A stretch of 6,807 nucleotides of DNA from Ardenticatenales bacterium. GTDB taxonomy: Bacteria; Chloroflexota; Anaerolineae; Ardenticatenales; Ardenticatenaceae. Positions 1 to 6,807 of the stretch are shown here, one piece after another. Under the pieces are notes generated by a model. It searched no databases and was not told the DNA's origin. It was given only the letters and a program-made list of their open reading frames with translations. The translations under genes and the position numbers were made by a program. Each line of letters starts with the position of its first letter. The first letter of the stretch is position 1. The stretch is from NCBI GenBank assembly GCA_013812995.1, contig JACCSL010000711.1:1-6807 (forward strand). Direction: 5' to 3'.

Positions 1-127
1 CCCCAAGGGCAGCGGATCGGCTACGATGTCACCAGCGGGGAGATTCTGACCAGCACCGATAGCTTCTATTTCCCGGACCGCTTGACCGCCGAAAATTACC
101 TCTGGCTCGATAAGCCACTCGCGGGGG
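1..127. repeat. Left copy of 127-bp exact terminal direct repeat
   Basis: These bases are identical, base for base, to the last 127 bases of the window. The length is an odd number often used as the largest assembly k-mer, so the simplest explanation is a circular path in an assembly graph rather than a biological terminal repeat. The repeat lies inside coding sequence and keeps the frame: codon 1 starts at base 1 here and at base 6681 in the other copy. Confidence 0.97.
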
Positions 128-1269
128 AGTACACCTTTATCCTCACCGGGCAGGCGGAGGGCGAGGTGTTCTGGCAGGGCACCTTCGGCGATGAGACCGC
201 CCTGGCTGCGCTGTTTGATGTGGAGCACACATTGGCAGCGGGGGAGAGTATGACCCTCACGTTGACTATCCCTGAGCAGGCCAATCAGGTCCCAGTCCCA
301 CCCTTTGTGTATGTCGAACCGGACAAGCGTGCCCGCGTGGGGGAAGAAGTCTCCTTTCAAGAGCACTTTGTGGATCACAATCCGGATGACACCCACGAGG
401 TCGGCTGGGATTTTGGCGATGGGAGTACTGTCATAGGAGTCCTCGCTCCAATCCACACCTTTGACTATGCCGGGCGCTTTACCGTGACCTTCACGGTCAC
501 TGACTCTTACGGCTTCAGAGCGAGTGACTATCTTATCGTCACCGTGGAAGAGGAACCAGTGCCTGCGACGCCACAACCGACCGCTACGACCTTGCCTACC
601 GTGACCAGCACGCCAGGCCCTATCGCTTCCGCAACGCCGACGGAGTTTCCCACCACACCCGCACCCCTGCCGTCAACAACCGCCACGGCAACACCCAGCT
701 CATCGCCGAGTGCTACGAGTACAGCGATGCCCACCACAACAATGACACCCATCCCTTCGCCAACTGCTACCCCCGCGCCAACGCTGCCCCCCGGCTCCAC
801 GCTCTGTCAACTCTACCCCATTGCTTTGAATAGGAACCTGTTCAATGGGGTTGGAGCTGGCGGTACGTTGGACAATATCCCGCATGGCCGCGATCCGGGC
901 ACCTTCGGCTGGCTCAGTTGGGATGGCAACCAGAGTGCCAATACCCTGGCCCAAAGTCTGACGCCGCCTGGCAATAGTGAGCGCTATGTCAACCCGCACA
1001 CCCCTGCCGATACCTCGCTCTCGCCAGGAGATTGGGTCCAGGGTCGCCCAACCACCTCCAACGCCCTTGCTATCCGCGAGGCGCTAGGCATGTTGAAGGG
1101 CCAATCCATCGCCCTCCCGCTCTGGGAGGAGGCGAGCGGGCAGGGGGGGAACCTCCACTACCGCATCACAGGCGTCGTTCAGGTACAGATCACAGACTAT
1201 CAACTGGCTGGTAAAAATCTGCTCTCCCTCCGCTACTTGGGGCCAGCCTCTTGTACCCTGCAACCTTAA
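1..1269 (+). CDS. C-terminal part of giant surface protein: PKD domain, Thr/Pro linker, Cys-bounded C-terminal module (5' partial)
   Basis: The frame is open from base 1 and ends at TAA 1267-1269, giving 422 visible residues. The TTG at 82 is not a credible start, because coding continues upstream through the window edge and joins in frame to the reading frame that leaves at 6807. Residues 1 to about 85 finish a beta-rich domain begun at about 6637 (motif RIGYDV near the N-terminus, typical of secreted bacterial proteins). Residues about 101-182 are a PKD domain with the hallmark WDFGDGS at 406-426, followed by HTFDYAGRFTVTFTVTD. Residues about 187-266 are a Thr/Pro/Ser/Ala-rich, probably extended and possibly glycosylated linker. 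Residues about 267-422 form a compact module bounded by Cys at 805 and Cys at 1252, with GTFGWLSW, YVNP and GDWVQG motifs. I have seen this module at the C-terminus of large Chloroflexota secreted proteins, but I cannot name a family or function. No LPXTG sorting signal or C-terminal transmembrane helix is present, so the means of attachment is unknown. The likely role is stalk and surface attachment for the enzyme encoded upstream in the joined frame. Confidence 0.88.
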   Translation, partial: PQGQRIGYDVTSGEILTSTDSFYFPDRLTAENYLWLDKPLAGEYTFILTGQAEGEVFWQGTFGDETALAALFDVEHTLAAGESMTLTLTIPEQANQVPVPPFVYVEPDKRARVGEEVSFQEHFVDHNPDDTHEVGWDFGDGSTVIGVLAPIHTFDYAGRFTVTFTVTDSYGFRASDYLIVTVEEEPVPATPQPTATTLPTVTSTPGPIASATPTEFPTTPAPLPSTTATATPSSSPSATSTAMPTTTMTPIPSPTATPAPTLPPGSTLCQLYPIALNRNLFNGVGAGGTLDNIPHGRDPGTFGWLSWDGNQSANTLAQSLTPPGNSERYVNPHTPADTSLSPGDWVQGRPTTSNALAIREALGMLKGQSIALPLWEEASGQGGNLHYRITGVVQVQITDYQLAGKNLLSLRYLGPASCTLQP

Positions 1270-1297
1270 TCTTCCCCTGCAACCCTTCATTCCTCAA

Positions 1298-1324
1298 GGG
1301 AGGGGCTTATCCCAAGCCCCTCCC
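1298..1324 (+). terminator. GC-rich hairpin after the giant gene, possible terminator
   Basis: An 11-bp perfect stem pairs 1298-1308 with 1314-1324 around a 5-base loop (atccc), starting 29 bases after the TAA. The position suits transcription termination or 3' mRNA stabilisation. There is no run of T after the stem on either strand, so it does not fit a classical intrinsic terminator. It separates the giant gene from the lipoprotein gene. Confidence 0.5.
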
Positions 1325-1352
1325 CCTCATAACTCTAGTTCCGAAATAGTAC

Positions 1353-1357
1353 GAGGT
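1353..1357 (+). promoter_or_regulatory. Shine-Dalgarno sequence of the lipoprotein gene
   Basis: GAGGT lies 8 bases before the ATG at 1366, a good match to the anti-SD core at normal spacing. It fixes the start that also yields the lipoprotein signal peptide. I see no convincing -35/-10 pair between the hairpin and this site. Confidence 0.65.
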
Positions 1358-1365
1358 AAACAACA

Positions 1366-2166
1366 ATGAGAAACCGATGGTACAGATTGCTCTGGCTACT
1401 GCTCAATGGTCTCCTTATGCCTGTGTTGAGTGGCTGTTCCCTATTCAGACCCACTGGCGTCAAAGTCCTAGTGCCTGAGCCCAGGAATGCCCATATTACG
1501 GTTGCACAACTCTCTCCCGGTGGAGAGAAACTGCTTTATTTTCTTCAAGGAATGGGAGACAACATATTTACTGAAGCACACCTTTTTGATTTGGTAACAC
1601 GGAAGAGTCAGAAACTTGAAACCCGTTGCACCCCTTCGGCCTGGATTGATGACCGAATCCTTTTGTGTGACTATCAGCCCGTGTTACTAAATGCAGGAGA
1701 TTTTTCGATGTTTCCCGTGCAATTAGTGAATGCACGCCAAGAGCCTTTCCTACACTTGTTTGAAGATAGGCAGCAAGTGTACAAAATCCAGCCCTGGGAC
1801 GAACAAACCGTCTATCTGCTCGTTGGGAGCCCGCCGGAGCCGAGCTACTTGATTCAGAAGCTGCCCCGAAATTTCCAACCCCCACCCCATGTGACCGTGG
1901 CGCTTGCTGGCACCGTATGGCCCGCAAAGGATGAGAAAGTGTTCTCACCGGATGGAAGTGTCTATTTCATCAACAAGTGGGAGCAAAAGCATCATTGGTT
2001 GCGGATTTATAGTGCGGAGGGGGACCTGCTGCGAGAGGTAGATTTTGAGGGGGGAGCGACTGTGTATGGTTGGAGCTTTGATAGCCGAGGCGTTATCTAC
2101 CAGACCCATCGCGGGATGCTTGATCCTCGTTCCCATCCCATTCACATTCTCACCGTGCCGGAGTAG
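1366..2166 (+). CDS. Predicted lipoprotein with beta-propeller-like repeats, function unknown
   Basis: This is a 266-residue protein with a clear type II signal peptide. It has basic residues (RNRWYR), then a Leu-rich core, then the lipobox LSGC with the lipidated Cys at residue 24. The mature part should be anchored to the outer face of the membrane. Three segments look like blades of a TolB/WD40-type propeller: LSPGGEKLLYF (about residue 49), FSPDGSVYFIN (about 194) and WSFDSRGVIYQT (about 232). Only these are recognisable, so the fold assignment is tentative, and no catalytic motif is visible. The start is supported by the GAGGT site and the signal peptide. The gene is AT-richer than the giant-gene sequence on either side (21 G/C of 60 in line 1561-1620). 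The next reading frame begins 8 bases after its TAG, which looks like an operon, but that junction may be a rearrangement or assembly breakpoint. I do not recognise a specific gene. Confidence 0.85.
   Translation: MRNRWYRLLWLLLNGLLMPVLSGCSLFRPTGVKVLVPEPRNAHITVAQLSPGGEKLLYFLQGMGDNIFTEAHLFDLVTRKSQKLETRCTPSAWIDDRILLCDYQPVLLNAGDFSMFPVQLVNARQEPFLHLFEDRQQVYKIQPWDEQTVYLLVGSPPEPSYLIQKLPRNFQPPPHVTVALAGTVWPAKDEKVFSPDGSVYFINKWEQKHHWLRIYSAEGDLLREVDFEGGATVYGWSFDSRGVIYQTHRGMLDPRSHPIHILTVPE
2160..2163 (+). promoter_or_regulatory. Weak Shine-Dalgarno-like GGAG before the giant frame
   Basis: GGAG overlaps the last codons of the lipoprotein gene, 11 bases before the ATG at 2175, followed by purine-rich gtagagtagaaa. 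The spacing is longer than ideal. It would allow translation of the giant frame from 2175 but does not prove that this is a native start. Confidence 0.3.
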
Positions 2167-2174
2167 AGTAGAAA

Positions 2175-5100
2175 ATGTCCGTCAGCGAGAGCAGCGGCGC
2201 AGAGCAGGCCATCGCGCTAACGGTCCATGCCAAGGCACCGGAACGGGCCCTGACGCTGCCCTGGCTATACCTGGGCACGCCCGGTGCCATCCCCAGCCTC
2301 GCGGTGGGGCAAAGCCTGGAATTCACCGTCTTTGCCAGCCCCACGGACACGCTTTCGCTAGGCAGCTACCAGGACTATCTCACCGTTTCCGCCGATGGCG
2401 GCCAGACGCGGCAGGTGGCCCTGACCGTCAACGTGACGAGCAACGCTGCCCGCGATGTCCAACTCAAGGTCACGGACGAGGAAGGCGCTCCGCTCGACGC
2501 GGGCAAGGTCATTCTCATCGACCAGGCCCTCACCAGCCAGACCGTCGAGGGCAAGGAACTTCTCCTCCACCAGCAGCACAGCGCCACCGTAGACAGCAAT
2601 GGCACCGCCAATCTCAGCGCCCTCGCCCCAGGCAGCTACAACTATGTCGTCGCCGCCGATGGCTATTACCAGGGCGGCGGGCAACTCCTCCTCACCCCTG
2701 GTGATGCCCCTGAGACCCTCTCCATCGCCCTCCAGCAGAATCCCTTCACCTTCGAGTGGGATGTCAAGTCCATCAACGATGTCGAATATGACATTACCCT
2801 CACCATGACCTATGACGTCAAGGCCAAGCCCGAGATCATCATCGACCCTCGCTATTGGCACTTCGACACCTGCACCGTCGCGACCCTGACGGATACGCTC
2901 ACCCTGCGCAATGTCTCGATTATCCCCATCGACCTGACAGACCTCGACCTCTCGGTGCCGGGCGTTGTGGTCGAGCATGGTCCGTACCCCGCTATGTTGG
3001 ACGGCGAAAGCTCGATCACGGTTCCCGTTACCGCGACTCTGACAGGAGAGCCGGGGCAGGGGCAGGCGATGGTTGCCTATACCTACAAGCTCGCGCGCGA
3101 TAACAAGCTTGTCACCTACACCTTCACCAAAAGCGCGGTCCAGGGCACGCTCCGCCCTGGCAGCGACTACATCGAACAATACTCGGTTGAGCCAGGCACC
3201 TTCGAGGAGGATGTGCTCTACACCACCCACCTGAGCGAGCCCTTCAAGACCGAGTGGCTACGCCTCGTGCTGGAGCAGAACCAGCCAATGCGCTGGACCG
3301 ATCAAACCACGATCCCGGTCACCCTGACCGCGAACGTGCCAGTCTTCGTCACGGAAGGCGAGTACAGTGACCAGTCGACGATTCGCGTCACCGGCAGCGA
3401 CGGCTCTGAGCGCGAGGGTTATGTCACCGTCACGCTCAAGAAGAATGCGGACGAGTTCTTCCTGGAATCGCACTTCACGCTTGGCCCCATTCCCTACACA
3501 AACAAGGTGGGCAGCAATGTAGGCGGCATCTACCCGGACAAGGCCCGCTGCGAGTCGGGTAGCTCCGGCGATGGCGGCAATTGGCGCTGGAACGCGGTAG
3601 GCGGCGGCGTCTTCACAGGGCAATACAGTGGTAACTCTATGCCGCAGCCTGGCTTCCCCGCGCCCGCGCCCGTCTACGAGACAGAGCACCAGCAGGTACG
3701 CCTGGAGCTTCAGCAGCGTGCCATGTTGGAGGGCGAGAATTTCGCGGCCTATCTGCTACTTCGAAATATCACTGACAAGGAATTCGAGATTGTCTCCGCA
3801 AGGGTAAGCATAAAATCTCAGGAGTGGGGTGGTGGCACAGATAAATTTACGGTACTGCCCTTGGTTCCCATCCAGCCAGGTCCCGTCGCGCCGGGCCAGA
3901 GCACGGCGCTTGCCTGGACGATTCTACCCGACGAAGGGGCCGTCAGCGACCCCCAGGGCGAACAGTTTCTGGTTAGTGCGAGTATCGATTATAGGTTGAA
4001 TGGAACTCTTCACACGCTTCATACCATGCGGGATGGCATCACGGTCTACCCGGCTCCCAAGCTGAAGCTGACCTACCGCCTACCCATGCCAGATAGCGTC
4101 TGTAAGGTTTTCAACCTGAATCTGATCGTTACGAACGAGGGGGTCGGGGCCGCTCGCGATCTGCGGCTCAGGTCTGTACAGCCTGAAATCATCGAGAATC
4201 AGGCCAACCTGAAGATCGGCTTCGACATTACCGAGACCTATATCAATGGCGTGCCACAAGCCAACGAGCTAAACCTCGCGCTGGGCAATGTAGCTCCTGG
4301 GGAAACCAAGGTCGTCACCTGGCGCATCGAGGCCAGCGCGGCAGGGCGCTTCATCGAATTGGCGGCGGATTACAAACAGGTGAACTACCAGCAGTTTGAT
4401 CTCACTCCGGCCATCAGCGAGGTCAACACCGAGTTCGTTCACCCCAGCGACCCCATCTTCCAGGGCTGTGTGCGCTTCGACGATCCGGACTACGTGCCTC
4501 AACCGACAGTCGAAGTCACGGTCGTCTCCGACACGATGCCAGTGCATCATCTGACCCTCAATGACGACGGCTGGCCTACGCCCAATCCCTTGATGGCTAT
4601 CGTGACCCTCACCTGTCCTGAGGAGGCCGAGGCAGATTGTGTAGGAGGCTTTGACTTCAACATCGCCAGCAGCGATGACAGCAACATTGCTCGCTTCTTC
4701 GTCCATGCGCCCGGTGAGTTCGATCCAGAGGGTGAGCAAGCAGGGTTACTTTCCCCGTTCACGGAAGAGCACTTCACACCCGCCTGGCATGAACCAGGGC
4801 ATGAGGGACTGCCCATCATCATCGGGACCGATCCCGCCTACCCGCCACGCTGTCTTCCTATGATCTCCGGCTCTTCCGAGTTTTCGTTCTATACCTACTC
4901 CGTTCAATGTTATAACCTGCCTGTCCAACCAGGCCATGAAGCAGACTTTGGGAAATTGCTGGTCCGCAGGGGCCACTCCCTCACCTTCCAATGGCCACTG
5001 TGGGTCCAACCCTCCGAGGCCTACGATCTTCAGTTTATCGCTGAGTGGGCAGAAGTTATACGTCACCGAGTCCTCACTGCCACCCATAAAGTTAAAGTCC

Positions 5101-6807
5101 CAAGGGGCGAGATTACCCCTATTGTGTTTCTCCCAGGACTGGGAGCCACTCAACCGCCTTCTTATGACCAACAAGCTCCCTGGTGGCCGGTAGGGAGCGG
5201 CATTCAGGAGTATATTAAACGGATGGCTGGGTATCGAACCTTGTTCACCACGCTCCAAAAAATGGGCTATAAGGAAAACAAAACGCTCTTCTTCTTCCGC
5301 TATGACTGGCTACGAAGTGCAGTCACCGGGGCAGATATGTTATGGGAACTCCTTTTGGACCCAGAGGGCGACATCGTGCGCAAGGTTGCCGAACTTCCAG
5401 AGGTCAAGGGATATGGTAATCCTGATGATGTGAAATTTGACCTGATTGGTCACAGTACAGGTAACCTTCTGGCCCGTGCCTACATGCAGATACCCTATCA
5501 GGGGGTACCACGCACCAACATTCGGCGCTATATTGGCATTGCGGGACCCCAAATTGGTCTCGTGAATGGTTACACTGGCTTGGAGGGGCAAGATACGTTC
5601 ATTGAAGAGCCATTGGGCGGCTCACCAAATAAGCTAGGAAGTGTGGCCTTCTATTCACACCAACGTGCTCGTCGGCATCATTACTGTCAGGGTGCGGAGC
5701 GGGTTTGGGGAATCCCCATTCCCTTCACCTGCCACGTCTCGGAAGCAGATGCCTATGCTTTTACCCACGATCCTGTTAATGGACCTACGATTATTCCCCA
5801 CTTCCTGCCTACCGCAGACTTCACTAATTACCTCCAAAGTAGGGACAGCGGCGACCCTTACCCGTACGGGCGTCCCGCCAATCCCTTACTGGAAGCGAAA
5901 GAGGGAGTAGTGACTCATACCTGTGTGCGGCCTGCGAGTCCCGACGAGCAAGCCCCCTGCTGGGAAAACGATGCCTTGCGAGGACAGGTGATTGACCCCT
6001 ACGACAATCCCTTTACCTGGAATTACCTTGATGAAGTTAAAGCGGGATGGGAGGGAGAGGATTGGCGGGGCGATGCTCGCCAGCCTTATGCTACCCAATA
6101 CCACGGCCTTAACACGCCAGAGAAGCTCGAAGAGTGGAATACAAGGCTGGGTGGAGACCTCTCCCAAAATGTCTGCTTCATCTACAACTCAGAGCACGCC
6201 ACCAAAGAAGGCAGTCAGGTGGCCCAACCCCAGGTCTTTGCCCCCTACTGGCTTAATGGCAGCCATCAGAGCTTTATTGCGGAGCCAAACACAGGTGACA
6301 AACTGATTGCGACCATCAGTGCCAACCCAACTGATCCAGAGGGAGTCAGCCTGAACTGGGGTGGTAAGGTGCCCTTAAGTGTGCATATTGATGAGACGGA
6401 GCATGGACCTATTGTGGGTAATAATGACTCCATCCAGTCCATCACTGACTTCCTAACTGGAGCAAAAGTACCGTTCTTAATAGGTTTCCGTGTGGCTGAA
6501 TTCGAAGAGGAATGTGCCGCTTTTAAACCAGCAGCCACAACAAGCGACTTTTCTAGCAACTCAAGCGATAGAATCAGCGTCTCAGCTCTATCCACCCAAG
6601 AGGCCCCCCTGGAGGAGAACCTTTTCACACGGGCGCTGCTCCTGACGGTGCAGGGTCCGGCAGATTTAACCCTTGTTGATCCCCAAGGGCAGCGGATCGG
6701 CTACGATGTCACCAGCGGGGAGATTCTGACCAGCACCGATAGCTTCTATTTCCCGGACCGCTTGACCGCCGAAAATTACCTCTGGCTCGATAAGCCACTC
6801 GCGGGGG
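2175..6807 (+). CDS. Giant multi-module surface protein with LCAT-like alpha/beta hydrolase (3' end runs off window; N-terminus probably truncated)
   Basis: The frame is open from ATG 2175 to the window edge (1544 codons) and continues in frame at base 1 if the ends are joined, giving 1924 aa in all. An in-frame TAG at 2169 blocks any upstream extension. Modules by residue: 1-22, a lone beta strand resembling the end of the next domain; about 24-89, a beta-sandwich domain; about 93-190, a carboxypeptidase-regulatory-like domain (NGTANLSALAPGSYNYVVAADGY); about 190-305, an FTFEWDV beta module known from giant bacterial surface proteins; about 500-760, paired beta modules, the second CARDB-like (VTNEGVGAARDL at 653-664). 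Residues about 760-975 are unassigned and contain several Cys. Residues about 980-1425 are an LCAT-like hydrolase. Its visible motifs are FLPGLGAT (985-992, oxyanion region), RYDW (1042-1045), GHSTG with nucleophile Ser1094, Asp1375 in TGD, and His1410 in TEHG. From about 1488 a beta domain runs across the repeat. Hydrolases of this family act on lipid esters or transfer acyl groups; the substrate here is unknown. The Cys content and beta modules suggest an extracellular protein, yet no signal peptide is present. Confidence 0.88.
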   Translation, partial: MSVSESSGAEQAIALTVHAKAPERALTLPWLYLGTPGAIPSLAVGQSLEFTVFASPTDTLSLGSYQDYLTVSADGGQTRQVALTVNVTSNAARDVQLKVTDEEGAPLDAGKVILIDQALTSQTVEGKELLLHQQHSATVDSNGTANLSALAPGSYNYVVAADGYYQGGGQLLLTPGDAPETLSIALQQNPFTFEWDVKSINDVEYDITLTMTYDVKAKPEIIIDPRYWHFDTCTVATLTDTLTLRNVSIIPIDLTDLDLSVPGVVVEHGPYPAMLDGESSITVPVTATLTGEPGQGQAMVAYTYKLARDNKLVTYTFTKSAVQGTLRPGSDYIEQYSVEPGTFEEDVLYTTHLSEPFKTEWLRLVLEQNQPMRWTDQTTIPVTLTANVPVFVTEGEYSDQSTIRVTGSDGSEREGYVTVTLKKNADEFFLESHFTLGPIPYTNKVGSNVGGIYPDKARCESGSSGDGGNWRWNAVGGGVFTGQYSGNSMPQPGFPAPAPVYETEHQQVRLELQQRAMLEGENFAAYLLLRNITDKEFEIVSARVSIKSQEWGGGTDKFTVLPLVPIQPGPVAPGQSTALAWTILPDEGAVSDPQGEQFLVSASIDYRLNGTLHTLHTMRDGITVYPAPKLKLTYRLPMPDSVCKVFNLNLIVTNEGVGAARDLRLRSVQPEIIENQANLKIGFDITETYINGVPQANELNLALGNVAPGETKVVTWRIEASAAGRFIELAADYKQVNYQQFDLTPAISEVNTEFVHPSDPIFQGCVRFDDPDYVPQPTVEVTVVSDTMPVHHLTLNDDGWPTPNPLMAIVTLTCPEEAEADCVGGFDFNIASSDDSNIARFFVHAPGEFDPEGEQAGLLSPFTEEHFTPAWHEPGHEGLPIIIGTDPAYPPRCLPMISGSSEFSFYTYSVQCYNLPVQPGHEADFGKLLVRRGHSLTFQWPLWVQPSEAYDLQFIAEWAEVIRHRVLTATHKVKVPRGEITPIVFLPGLGATQPPSYDQQAPWWPVGSGIQEYIKRMAGYRTLFTTLQKMGYKENKTLFFFRYDWLRSAVTGADMLWELLLDPEGDIVRKVAELPEVKGYGNPDDVKFDLIGHSTGNLLARAYMQIPYQGVPRTNIRRYIGIAGPQIGLVNGYTGLEGQDTFIEEPLGGSPNKLGSVAFYSHQRARRHHYCQGAERVWGIPIPFTCHVSEADAYAFTHDPVNGPTIIPHFLPTADFTNYLQSRDSGDPYPYGRPANPLLEAKEGVVTHTCVRPASPDEQAPCWENDALRGQVIDPYDNPFTWNYLDEVKAGWEGEDWRGDARQPYATQYHGLNTPEKLEEWNTRLGGDLSQNVCFIYNSEHATKEGSQVAQPQVFAPYWLNGSHQSFIAEPNTGDKLIATISANPTDPEGVSLNWGGKVPLSVHIDETEHGPIVGNNDSIQSITDFLTGAKVPFLIGFRVAEFEEECAAFKPAATTSDFSSNSSDRISVSALSTQEAPLEENLFTRALLLTVQGPADLTLVDPQGQRIGYDVTSGEILTSTDSFYFPDRLTAENYLWLDKPLAG
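6681..6807. repeat. Right copy of 127-bp exact terminal direct repeat
   Basis: Identical to bases 1-127. It codes for the part of the beta-rich domain that follows the hydrolase. The domain runs smoothly across the join (GPADLTLVD on the left, PQGQRIGYDV in the repeat), which supports the ends being contiguous in the source DNA or in closely similar copies. Confidence 0.97.

Noticed and set aside
82..84. TTG as the start of the C-terminal gene
   Set aside because: The frame is open upstream to base 1 and joins in frame to the sequence before 6681. A beta domain spans the proposed start, so TTG 82 is an internal codon.
528..800. Minus-strand Val/Gly-rich open frame and low-complexity DNA
   Set aside because: It is the complement of the Thr/Pro-rich linker. 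The bias comes from ACN and CCN codons on the + strand.
2045..2704. 219-codon open frame on the plus strand overlapping the lipoprotein and giant genes
   Set aside because: The translation is Arg/Pro/Gly/His-rich, has no domain and overlaps two better-supported genes out of frame.
2358..3230. 290-codon open frame on the minus strand
   Set aside because: It lies antisense to a region of the giant gene whose + frame encodes recognisable beta-sandwich and carboxypeptidase-regulatory-like modules. Its own translation is a low-information Gly/Glu/Val/Asp-rich mirror of GC-rich codons with no recognisable domain.
4269..5258. Minus-strand open frames of 156 and 170 codons
   Set aside because: Both are antisense to the uninterrupted giant frame, have no recognisable motifs and show no clear ribosome binding site.
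1..6807. Plasmid, phage, CRISPR array, tRNA/rRNA or insertion sequence
   Set aside because: No replication, structural phage, Cas or transposase protein is encoded. I see no inverted terminal repeats, spaced short repeats or tRNA-like folds.

Overview
The first 127 bases of the window (1-127) recur exactly as the last 127 (6681-6807). The reading frame that runs off the right end is in the same frame as the one entering at the left end. Read as a closed or tandemly repeated unit, the sequence is 6680 bp long. It holds two genes on the + strand and only about 104 non-coding bases.

Layout: (1) 1-1269 is the C-terminal part of a very large cell-surface type protein. It contains the end of a beta-rich domain, a PKD domain, a long Thr/Pro/Ser-rich linker and a Cys-bounded C-terminal module. 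(2) 1270-1365 is a short gap with a strong hairpin, then a Shine-Dalgarno sequence. (3) 1366-2166 is a 266-aa predicted lipoprotein with weak beta-propeller (TolB/WD40-like) repeats. (4) 2175-6807 is a giant reading frame with no stop, running off the right end. It carries several beta-sandwich modules, a carboxypeptidase-regulatory-like domain, a CARDB-like module and an LCAT-like alpha/beta hydrolase with a visible Ser/Asp/His triad. If the ends are joined, items 4 and 1 form one protein of 1924 aa.

The giant frame has no signal peptide. Its first residues look like the last strand of a repeated beta domain, so it appears to lack its true N-terminus. There is no replication, mobilisation, integrase or transposase gene. 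The best reading is therefore not a self-replicating plasmid. It is a tandemly duplicated chromosomal segment collapsed by the assembler, an excised circle, or an assembly artefact. The exact 127-bp overlap is typical of a de Bruijn graph assembled at k=127.

Organism: bacterial, with mixed GC (hand-counted 60-base lines range from about 35% to 70%). The C-terminal module and the large multi-module secreted architecture resemble proteins I associate with Chloroflexota and similar environmental bacteria. This is inference, with moderate to low confidence. Functionally the window suggests an exported or surface-displayed lipase/acyltransferase-type enzyme on a long beta-sandwich scaffold, with a small outer-surface lipoprotein beside it.
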